From Ischnura elegans (taxonomy: Eukaryota > Arthropoda > Insecta > Odonata > Coenagrionidae), in the NCBI RefSeq assembly GCF_921293095.1, contig NC_060251.1:91436566-91500565 (forward strand): a stretch of DNA of 64,000 nt. Reading direction: 5' to 3'. The notes beneath the pieces were generated by a model, which saw nothing but the letters and a program-made list of their open reading frames with translations, made no database searches and was not told where the DNA came from. The position numbers and the translations under genes were made by a program. Positions 9,013 through 17,654 of this stretch are shown here, piece by piece (position 1 is the stretch's first letter; the number at the start of each line of letters is the position of its first letter).

Positions 9013-10579
9013 AAAAAGGAGATCGATTGATTTTCTCGGAAAGGTATTTGCTTGGTGTTGCGGTGTTGCCACGCGAGGAGAAATCACGGCTTTAGAAGAA
9101 TCTCAGTTAGATTTCGACAAAAGACTAAGAGAACTATCCACCATGGCGCGTTTAGACCACAATTTTGTGGTGGACGTGAGAGTTCAATTGGAAAACTATA
9201 CGAACATCGTGGATAGCGCAGTGTCAGAGATACGAAAACGAGTTACGAATTTACAGACGGCCCTTAAGGCTCAAATTGTTAGAGCCTCTAATATGTCAAT
9301 TGAGGTGAAGGAGATGATAATGGTCTTGACAGACATTTTATCTCGGAACTTTTATGCTCAAGGGAAGTTAACAATGCATTTGCGAGAAAACGAAGCACTC
9401 CATAGATGCCAAAATAAATTATTGCCCACGTCAATTTTCCCAATTGAAGCGCTACAGAAAGATTTAGATGCACGTAACGAAGAATTGGCAAGCCGAGGCT
9501 ATGAATGGGTGGTGCCGAACGCTGCTGAACTAGCAACGCTTCCGATATCGCATTGTCTCCTCCACGAGAAATACATGGTAATTCGCGTGAATGCCCCTAT
9601 TGTTAGGATGGGCGCAAAGTGGAGTCTGTTCGAAATCAGTGCGACACCATTCGCGTGGAAGGATCAGACCTGCTCCATTGTCCACGAAACAGTCTATGCG
9701 GCCGTAGACAGGAAACGTCTTCGTACAATTTCTGGCCCGGCATTGCATGACTGTCGTGCCCACTCGGATAGACTTTGCTTTCTGCCTAGATTTAGCGCAG
9801 ATACGACTCATGGGCCGAGTTGCGCGATTCAAATGTTTAAAGGCGGGACGACGACACAACTTTCCCAGTCGTGCACCTTTCAATGCCGACCGGGGAAGTC
9901 AACAATAATCAGCGAAGTAGGATTTGAGCTGTATATAATTACGCACCCTCCCCCCGAAATTAAAATCCTTTGTGAAAATTCCTATTCTAAAGTCATTAAC
10001 TCATCACTAAGTGGACCAGGCGCTTTAGAACTGACGCTGCCATGTCATTGTGCAGCCCATTTCCCTGATAAATCAATAGTAATTAATGAAGGATATCCGT
10101 GTAATTCGGAAGTTCAAACAGTCAAAACCGCCCATATCTTGCCAGCTATCTGGACAACACTTGATTCACTTCTAATTGATCCGAAATCGCCTCAGACTCT
10201 GCCTACCTTCGAGAAATTAGAGGATTGTCTGAATACAAATTGGACCATTGAATTACCCCATTTAAATCTAACCCAACCTCAATTTATGGCCACAGACCCC
10301 TACGGTCCAGCCTATACTTCGAAATCGGACGATGCTGTCGGTGGAATAGCATTATCTTGGTCCTTACTCCTCTCTCTATTCCTCGGAATCCTTACCTATT
10401 TTGTATGGAAACGCGAAAGAAGGATGCCCTATCTTGTTCTGACACCGGAGGGTCAACAGATTATATTCAGCCGCGCCATACACCGCACACTTAAGGATAA
10501 AGAACCTCAGGTAATAGACCTCTTTTTAACGAGACCTCTTTTTAACGAAAGGCATGAATTAACATTACGCTTTGGATGA
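8969..10579 (+). CDS. env: env1, cleavage site, fusion subunit and membrane anchor
   Basis: This frame is open from 8969; the first ATG (9143) is internal. RKRR at 9011-9022 is a furin-type site. It is followed by a glycine/hydrophobic stretch (SIDFLGKVFAWCCGVA), the arrangement of the fusion subunit of baculovirus F and insect errantivirus Env. A long heptad-rich region follows (about residues 1-125 from the ATG), then a cysteine-rich ectodomain (ITHPPPEIKILC, LTLPCHCAAH), one transmembrane segment at about 399-422 and a 56-residue tail. The protein likely mediates membrane fusion. A 16-bp tandem duplication (10517-10548) lies near the end and shifts the last ten or so codons. Confidence 0.85.
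   Translation, partial: THYFTKLTDALLNNRKRRSIDFLGKVFAWCCGVATRGEITALEESQLDFDKRLRELSTMARLDHNFVVDVRVQLENYTNIVDSAVSEIRKRVTNLQTALKAQIVRASNMSIEVKEMIMVLTDILSRNFYAQGKLTMHLRENEALHRCQNKLLPTSIFPIEALQKDLDARNEELASRGYEWVVPNAAELATLPISHCLLHEKYMVIRVNAPIVRMGAKWSLFEISATPFAWKDQTCSIVHETVYAAVDRKRLRTISGPALHDCRAHSDRLCFLPRFSADTTHGPSCAIQMFKGGTTTQLSQSCTFQCRPGKSTIISEVGFELYIITHPPPEIKILCENSYSKVINSSLSGPGALELTLPCHCAAHFPDKSIVINEGYPCNSEVQTVKTAHILPAIWTTLDSLLIDPKSPQTLPTFEKLEDCLNTNWTIELPHLNLTQPQFMATDPYGPAYTSKSDDAVGGIALSWSLLLSLFLGILTYFVWKRERRMPYLVLTPEGQQIIFSRAIHRTLKDKEPQVIDLFLTRPLFNERHELTLRFG
10517..10548 (+). repeat. 16-bp tandem duplication in the env1 tail
   Basis: GACCTCTTTTTAACGA occurs twice head to tail. Because 16 is not a multiple of three, the duplication changes the reading frame and the position of the env1 stop. 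It affects only the extreme cytoplasmic end. Confidence 0.9.
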
Positions 10580-11345
10580 ATTCGCGGACTTGGAAATTTG
10601 AATAAAATAAATAACAAAATAAAATGCTAATAAAATAAAAAGCAGTCACCACCCACTCGTAATGCCAGTTGCCGGCGGAGATTACGACGGATGTTTGTCC
10701 GGAAGGATGAGTTTCTGTTTCCTGACGATAAAAAGCACACTTCCTTCCCTTGAAGCAGCGATTACGCATTTAGGGCGTTGTCTCATTGCGGGCATGAATG
10801 GGAGACACAATGTAACGTACTCGCGAGTAGATTTTGTTAGCTTGCCTGTGAGAATAATGTTTGCCTGTGAGAATAATGCTTGAGTATGAGAGTAATTTCG
10901 ATGTAATTAACATGTGTTTATTTTTCAGCAATTACCGCCCGAGCTGTGAACAGCCGTAAGAGCGGTGACGCCAAAATGCATAATTTTGGTTGATTTTTTA
11001 AAGGCTTCGATTGGAGTGAAATCCTCGAAGTATTATGGGTGGGATGTTGAAGCCAATCAGTGTAATATTTTTTGGCAGGCGTGAGATGCGCTTGGGGCCA
11101 GAGGAGAGCAAGGGATGAGAGACACCCCTCCTCCTTTTAAAGTGTTTTGTTGTTTTAAGAAGTAAAAGTTTTCAGTGGTACCACTTACGTAATTATTTTG
11201 GGAGATGAGGACTTCTCCTAGGGTCAGTATCTGGGGACGCCTAGAGGCCCGTGTTGAATTAATAAGTTTATGATGCATCATGTTGTTAATTGCCAGTAAT
11301 GTACAAGTGTTAGTACATGGGCTTGAATGTATTTTATGAAATACT

Positions 11346-11466
11346 TTTGCCGGTAATACGTCAGGGAACGTATGGGCATGGAGGCTAGGTAAGCCAAGTT
11401 TTATTAAGTAATTTGCCGGTAATACGTCAGGGAACGTATGGGCGCAGTGGCTAAGTAAGCCAAGTT
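11346..11466 (+). repeat. two ~55-bp imperfect direct repeats
   Basis: Copies at 11346-11400 and 11412-11466 share TTTGCCGGTAATACGTCAGG, GAACGTATGGGC and TAAGCCAAGTT, with a few mismatches. Function is unknown; a cis-acting RNA role in the spacer is possible. Confidence 0.85.
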
Positions 11467-11554
11467 AGCACAAGTTGGTGCTTTTTGTTCGTTTGGGTAA
11501 TGAGGAATTACCCCGGTTTTAGATTACACTGAAAGGGGCTCAACAGAATTAAAA

Positions 11555-11854
11555 ATGGTGCAATTCTTAAGCACTTTTATGAGGAAAGTTCGGTTTGCTG
11601 TTATGCAACGAACTGGTCGCAGAAATATTAAGCTAAGATTTTTTCTTAGGGGTACTGAAATATTTTTGTATCCACCTGACTGTGGGTCGGTGGAAAGGAA
11701 GTTATGTATTATTCATGAGAATGTGGATTGTTATTCAGCTAGACTTTTCCTCACGCAATTTTACATGACCTGGTCGCCTGTGAGGCGCAGCATGTTAATT
11801 AATTGGAGGAATTTAATTATTTACATACTTCCACTTTTCCGTAATTTCAAGTAA
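11555..11854 (+). CDS. hypothetical small basic ORF in the env1-env2 spacer
   Basis: A 99-residue ORF beginning MVQFLSTFMRKVRFAVMQRT, rich in Arg/Lys and aromatic residues, with a hydrophobic end. I recognise no domain. It lies in an otherwise gene-free spacer and could be chance; no good acceptor in phase with the microexon was found directly upstream. Confidence 0.2.
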   Translation: MVQFLSTFMRKVRFAVMQRTGRRNIKLRFFLRGTEIFLYPPDCGSVERKLCIIHENVDCYSARLFLTQFYMTWSPVRRSMLINWRNLIIYILPLFRNFK

Positions 11855-12403
11855 TTTTAGAAACAAACGTTTATCCGTCATAATTAACTTGATATATTTT
11901 AATTTTGTTAAGTTTAGTTGAGAGTTTTAAACGACTTGTTAAAAAACCCATAAGGTTTTCTGATTACACAACCTTTAATGCCACTTGTGAAATAACTAGC
12001 GGAAGCGAAAAGACTTGATCACTCTTACTGACTTCCTATTATTATTGTTCACTGTAGGTGCATTTTGTTTATTTCCTCAACGGAACTCTCTTTGCGCCAA
12101 CGGCTAACCACGCCACTTCCTGTTATCGCGTGGCAAGCGCTCTTGCTTCACGCGAGGATGGCTCATGGCGTGTTTTGAAAGAGTGTGTGTCATTATCTCC
12201 TGTGGGCGTGTCTCCGGATGGGAGGCAGCCATTTTTAAAACACAGTCGACTCTCTACTGGCTTCTGGCATTTCATGGTGCCTGGCAATTTCTAAGATGCT
12301 GTGATATTTCTTTTGTATATTTTTATGAATCTTTTTTTTCTCAATTCTTAAGCGTTTGAATTCAGACTAAAAGTCTCCTTGGATTTGCTTGTATTCTTAA
12401 CAG

Positions 12404-14216
12404 GCCGCTTGTCACGTCCTCTGTGACCATGACGCCTCAGAGGATTCTAGCCTGTGAAAATGGGAGGGGCGTGCGCCTCCTAGTGGCAGCGGTCCTGCTG
12501 ACCACGCCCACTCACAGCGCGCCAAGAGCCGGCAGCCAATCACCCCACGTTGACCTGACCGCTGGCGCATACCTCAGGAATCTTCCAAACATAACGATTT
12601 ACGAGACGGCGTTAGCCCTGGCGTTTCGGTGGGACTTCAACCCAGGCTATCAGCTTCAGCTACTGAGAGAGATGGTTGGAAGGGCCTGCAAAACAGCTGA
12701 TAATCGGCCAGTATGCAGTCTCCCACGGCTCGCGGTCGACTCTGCTCTTCGCGATTGGGACAGACGGAATTGGTTCGAATCCTTGTCGGAGGCACCCCTG
12801 GCCACGGATGGGGGCGCAATGGTGAACACCTTCACGCTTCCCACGCGCAGACATTCCAAACGAATGATAATTTCCGCGGAAGAAGCGAGGGAGCTGGAGA
12901 ACGATTTGGCTGAGATGGGAGGTGTCAAAAATCTCTCAGCGCCTTGCATACCTACGTACGCACCGGCCTCGGGAGATAGGCCTGATTTTGGCCTACTGAC
13001 CCTCATCACTTCCACCATAGCAGCCCAAAGAGATGTCCTAGCCATGTGTCAGACGCGTAGGCTGAGCCCCTCGGTCGTGAATGTGGATAGACTTCGCGCT
13101 GAGTTATTATCACTGCAGCGCTCTGTCCACAGCCGAGGTTGGGAGCTGGCGATCCAACACTTCTCCAGATATTACGTTCTACCACTCCTTGATTGTTTAC
13201 TATCCCCTTCGTCCTTATACCTATTCCTAGTGATACCTCTGACAAAGGCTAACACCACGTCAGTCTCACTCCACTCCTTTATCCCCATTCCCTTTGCCTA
13301 CGGCGATTTCACTTGTCAAATCACGGCCCCTGCGGCGGAATTGGCTCTGGTACGTACCGCTGAAGGAGTAAAGTTGGGAAGTCTGCAGTGTAACCCTTAT
13401 CGAGATGAGTTGTGCTCTCTCGAGTCGGTACGAGAAGACGAGTCCGTTCCGGCCAAGTGTGCGAAATTAGTCGCCCTTGGGGGTACGGCAGAAGAAGCAG
13501 CCAAGGTCTGCCCACTACATTGTCAACGATCATCGGAGACCCGGGTCATATCGCTTGGCCCGGCCACCTTTCTGATTACTCATCCTCCGGCCGATGCTGT
13601 GATCCGTTGCGACGCAGTCAGGTGGAGTGATTGGGGCGCTAGGAGAAAGGGTTCCTTTCGCATTACCCTTCCCTGCGACTGCCAACTGTCTTACAATGGC
13701 AGTATAGTCGCTCCTACTTTTCCCTGTTTACCCTCAGCCAACCCTACCTTATCCGTCCGACGCCTCATTCCTGCGGAATGGTCGTTGCTCCTATCCGTTT
13801 CCCTTCCCCCTTTCTCAAAAGCGCACTCCTTATCCTGCACGGATCTGGACGAATGTACCAAATCATCATGGGATCCTGAGAGCCATTCCTCGCTTGAGCT
13901 TCGGCCGTGGATGCTATATTTGAATATCGCCATAATCCTTTTCCTCTGCCTCCCCTCCTTGTTCCTCAGCCTTTTACCTTATGTTACCTGTAATCGTCCT
14001 CCTGTACCTTTTTACCTGAGTACGAACGACACATCGCCATCGGATCGCCCTCCCCCAACGTCACCTACGAGACTTGGCCCTCCGTTAATTCCCCCTCCGC
14101 CCATTCCAACCGCAGCTGCTAGCTTCCGCCGTCCGTTACCCACCCCCGCCGTAACCGGTCCTGTTTATGAGGAAATACTGGAGACAGTCTACTTGCCCAT
14201 GAGACGTCGGCCGTAG
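12404..14216 (+). CDS. env: env2: second F-like envelope paralogue without fusion peptide
   Basis: The ORF continues in phase from the acceptor at 12402-12403; its own first ATG is at 12429. Numbering from 12423: signal-like hydrophobic segment at 18-30, RRHSKR at 142-147, coiled-coil-like region 150-235, cysteine-rich ectodomain, transmembrane segment about 496-520, and a 77-residue proline-rich tail. Homology with env1 is clear at ITHPPADAVIRC, ITLPCDC, LIPAEW and LDECTKSSW. After the basic motif the sequence goes straight to SAEEARELENDL, skipping about 20 residues that in env1 form the fusion peptide. The tail ends with VYEEILETVYLPM, containing YEEI and YxxM motifs. The ORF is intact. 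It may be a receptor-binding, interfering or signalling protein rather than a fusogen. Confidence 0.85.
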
Positions 14217-15115
14217 AACTTGTTTTGTGTTTAGTGTTTTTTTTGCGTGTGCTATTGTGACTAGCTTTTTCCGTTTTTGTGTTTTTGGGTTATTGGTGTT
14301 TTATTTTTTGTCTTGGGACTGCTCTTCAAGCTTAATTTTTTTGGACTCTTGGAGTCGATTAGTGTATATTTTCTTTGTTCTGTGTTCTGATTACAATCTG
14401 TTTTGAATTTTTTATCAGCTATGTTGTGCCTTCGGCCTCTTGCTGCTCTTCATTGGCATTTTCATGGACTCGTTCACTTGCCTATGCTGTTGGACTTTTG
14501 GGCGCATAGAGCGTTGCCAATGCTTCGATGCTTCATTTATTTACTGCATCGAATTCCTTTTATTATTTTTTTGATTTTTTTGTGTATATTGCTGCGTATT
14601 TGCTATTATGGTTTGTCGTTTTGGTTTATGTTGGTACGAACATTTTCGTTTTTTCTAGATTTTGCTCTGCACCCTGTAGTTGTGCGGGCCTGTATTTGCT
14701 AGTGTTTTGGTAGTGGGATAAGATTTTAGTGTTTTTTGTTTGTGTTGGGTGATCCTTTTCACCCGTTGATATTTTTTATGTGTTTTTGTGTGGTTTTGCA
14801 TTTCTCGTACGTGTTGGTGCTGGTTTTGTGTTTGATTTTTGAGGTTTTGCTTTCACCGACTTCATCGGTCTTTTCTGGTTTTCATTCAATTAATGGTTTT
14901 TTTTGTACGGATATGGTTACATGTTTTCTTACCATTCTGATTTGAGTTGTATTGTGACATTTGTGTTGTCAGTTTTGGGTATTTTAGGTTTATTTTTTGG
15001 TATCTAAGGTTTTTTTTTTTGGCTTATGGTTTTGGCTTACTCTTGCTCGTTCGTGGGGTTTATTTCGCTAAGGCCGTTGACGAGGTCGTCAACGCTTCCC
15101 ATGGGGCGACGGAGA
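14217..15115 (+). other. T-rich 3' region ending in polypurine tract
   Basis: About 840 bases very rich in T and G on the plus strand (many TTTTTTG-type runs), with no credible ORF despite short open frames. Just before the 3' LTR, GGGGCGACGGAGA at 15103-15115 is an interrupted polypurine tract suited to plus-strand priming. Confidence 0.65.
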
Positions 15116-16036
15116 TGTCGTGAACCGACTTTTCACCCTGTTGCTAGGCCCCTCGCCTCGTAGGCATTCTTAAGTGACCTCCACATATCTCCCGCCCACA
15201 CGCTTTTCGCATCATGTGTCCTCTCTCCCGGATTTTAGCTTTCCCTCCTAATTTTGCCGTATTTGGTTATTGCCATACTTGGACCACCTTCCTTTTTTTT
15301 AGACCATGTTCCTTTCCTCGACCCGCCCTTTTTTATTAGCCAGGCTCCCACGGATAAAGGACCCGTGAGGCCAAAAACTAGTTCTAAGATATTCGCGTTG
15401 CGTATTTTACATATCGCAACGCTCATTAATTCTTGCGCCTACCCTGTGGAATCACCGTTTATGGTAAACCACGCGACCACTGGTTTCCGGCAGACATCCG
15501 GGAAAACACTTAACACTCGCTTCTGACGTCAGATTAACCCATACCCCCTTGGGTAATAAATTTATATAGAATACGGTCGACTTTCAAAAGGTCGTGGGAA
15601 ACCTACGCATTTATTCTGTTTGCACGTGTCGAGCGACCCGTGGAATATTCCAGAGGGGGGACCCATTATAAATAGGTAAACTCGGAGACGCCAAGGATCA
15701 TTCGCTCTTCTGGACGTGGAACCTCTGCCACTCTGACTCTCGTCTTGTCAGCCGACAAACCAGCGTCTTCTCTCCACCACATCGCCAGTTAAGCCGATCG
15801 TTCGATCCACCTCGAATCATCCATCCGATTCTCCAACTCTGCTTCGCCATGAGCTCTTTTGACGAGTAAGTTAAAGCCAAAGTCTCACATGTATTCTTAC
15901 TGAATGTTATTAAATGGACTTTACTTAAGAAATGGGTGTGTATTCCTTTATAATGACTGCCTCTGTCAATTAAGATCCTTCTCTACCTCTAGCTACGAAT
16001 CCCCAAATAGTATCGTGCTCTTTCGAGGTCACGACA
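15116..16036 (+). repeat. 3' LTR
   Basis: Same length as the 5' LTR (offset 14559) and identical by line-by-line reading. The ATTAAA equivalent is at 15909-15914. The ATAT duplication follows at 16037-16040. Confidence 0.95.
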
Positions 16037-16273
16037 ATATCATTATTCCTATTTTAGTCTGTCATTAATTATGATGGTGGCCTAGGATGATCTTTAAATT
16101 ATTTAGACTTTTGCATTATTGTTCCTACTATGGAGTTCCTTTTCATTGAAACAAAAACACAATTTTCAGCTACGTGACATTGGATTTATACTTCTGAGCT
16201 TACTGTAAAGGAATAATTTTAAATTGTTAGAGCACTAACCTTAGTTACTTACAAGCTCTATTATTTATTTCAG

Positions 16274-16325
16274 GAATATCCAGGAACCTGGTGCACATAA
16301 TAATAATAATGTTAATAATAATTGA
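16274..16325 (+). CDS. candidate last coding exon of the host gene carrying the LTR element
   Basis: The acceptor TTATTTATTTCAG (AG 16272-16273) precedes G AAT ATC CAG GAA CCT GGT GCA CAT, then an (AAT)n run coding mostly Asn, and TGA at 16323-16325. The single leading base completes the codon left by the exon ending at 452. AATAAA at 16397-16402 could be the poly(A) signal. The exon is short, and the trinucleotide run lowers confidence. Confidence 0.38.
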
Positions 16326-16609
16326 GTTTAAATAATGAAATTCATACATGTTCTAATTAAAACAAAATAGCATTGTATTGTAAAAGTCATAAGTTAAATA
16401 AATTTCATTTCAGAATGTTATTGCTCTTTCATCCATCATTTATACCTCTGGTGATATCCAAAATCTTAGTCTGTTAAATTAATACAAGGTTCTCAATCAC
16501 TGCTTGGTGTGTTTACTTATTCATTGCAAAAGAATGCATTAAATTTATGTAGCCAAAGAAAAATTTAAGGCATTAACTCAAGTATAATTTCTATTTTACA
16601 GTGTAGTTG

Positions 16610-17200
16610 TGGATATTTGGTGGATCCACTCAATATCCTGTAGGTAGCATGCCAATTTTTGGGGATCTCCAAGATTTTCCCTAGACTCTGTATATCCCTT
16701 AGAATTCAAGACGATTTGTAATGAATATCCATTGAATACCTAAGTATCGTGGATATCCACTGGTTATCAAATGAATGTCCACAGGATCCTCGATGAGTAT
16801 CCACTAGATGTCTAATATATGTCTATGGCCTATCCAGATAGAGAACATTTGGATATCCACTGGATATCCACTGAAAATCCACTACAAATCCAGAGCATTC
16901 TCAATGGATATCCACTGGATATCCAATGGATGTCTAATGTATGTCTATGGCCTATCCAGATAGAGGACATTTGGATATCCACTGGATATCCACTGAAAAT
17001 CCACTACAAATCCAGAGCATTCTCAATGGATATCCACTGGATATCCAATGGATGTCTAATGTATATCCATGGCGTATCCAGATAGAGGACATTTGGATAT
17101 CCACTGGATATCCATTGGATAAATCTATGGATATCCAATGGATGTCATGGCAACCAACATGGATATCCATTGGATATCCAATGGATATATTTGTGCTGTG
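16610..17200 (+). repeat. minisatellite of GGATATCC palindromes, 122-bp unit
   Basis: Near-identical 122-bp units start at 16819 and 16941, with a diverging third at 17063. Each full unit contains four GGATATCC palindromes within TGGATATCCA-like contexts. Looser GGATATCC/GGATCC words extend the region to both sides. The open frames seen on both strands (HWIS/GYPLDIQWM-type peptides) are by-products of the repeat. Confidence 0.9.
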
Positions 17201-17654
17201 TGGGTATTGAGTTCCATTCGATGGCATGTTATGATACTCATAACGGAATAACCTAAAAACTATAGAAACTTTGTACAAATAGAAAATAGAGGTACAGTAG
17301 GTAAGGGGTCAATCACATAACTACATTTAGTCCAATATTACATCATCCAGTTCCTTCAGCACCTCGGTACATTGACAACACATTAAGTAATTTTTGAGCA
17401 CTTTCCACGACATAAAAACCAGCAGAAATGGTAACTAACAGAGAAATCATCCGATAAAATATTACCTCCCAGTGATATTCACCCACATGGCACTTGAATT
17501 CTTTGGTTAATCACGCTTGCATGAGAGAGGTCGTAATGACAAAAAAAATTAAAAATGGCTTTCTCTTGCAAGTGGAATCCCCACTAAAAGGACCGGATAC
17601 CAAAGGAAAAATGTTCACAATAATGAAACCAAAAGTTGGAAAAAACGCACTTAC

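Larger units (their letters stand above)
10580..12403 (+). other. 1.8-kb spacer between env1 and env2
   Basis: No confident gene. It holds two ~55-bp imperfect direct repeats, a small basic ORF (11555-11854) and two acceptor-like sites. One ends at AG 12056-12057 after ATTATTATTGTTCACTGT. The second, GCTTGTATTCTTAACAG (AG 12402-12403), enters env2 in phase with the LTR microexon. Confidence 0.5.
557..16036 (+). mobile_element. full-length env-bearing Ty3/gypsy LTR retrotransposon (endogenous errantivirus-like), 15.5 kb
   Basis: Two 921-bp LTRs (557-1477 and 15116-16036) begin TGTCGTGA and end TCACGACA. Reading them side by side I found no difference. The flanks are a 4-bp duplication ATAT (553-556 and 16037-16040), typical of gypsy-group integration. 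Inside, in order, are gag, pol (PR-RT-RNaseH-IN), a retropepsin-like ORF without its catalytic aspartate, env1 and env2. At 15.5 kb it is about twice the size of common insect gypsy elements, because of the extra genes and long spacers. Identical LTRs mean a very recent insertion, so the few frame breaks in gag and env1 may be young mutations or homopolymer assembly errors. It lies in the intron of a plus-strand host gene. Confidence 0.95.

Noticed and set aside
12058-12359. ORFs upstream of env2 after an acceptor-like site at 12056-12057
   Set aside because: From the microexon the frame gives only about 40 residues before a stop, and the other frames have no start or domain.
16819-17278. Proteins of 88-108 residues with HWIS/GYPLDIQW repeats on both strands
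   Set aside because: Open frames are forced by the 122-bp palindromic repeat, which reads similarly on either strand.
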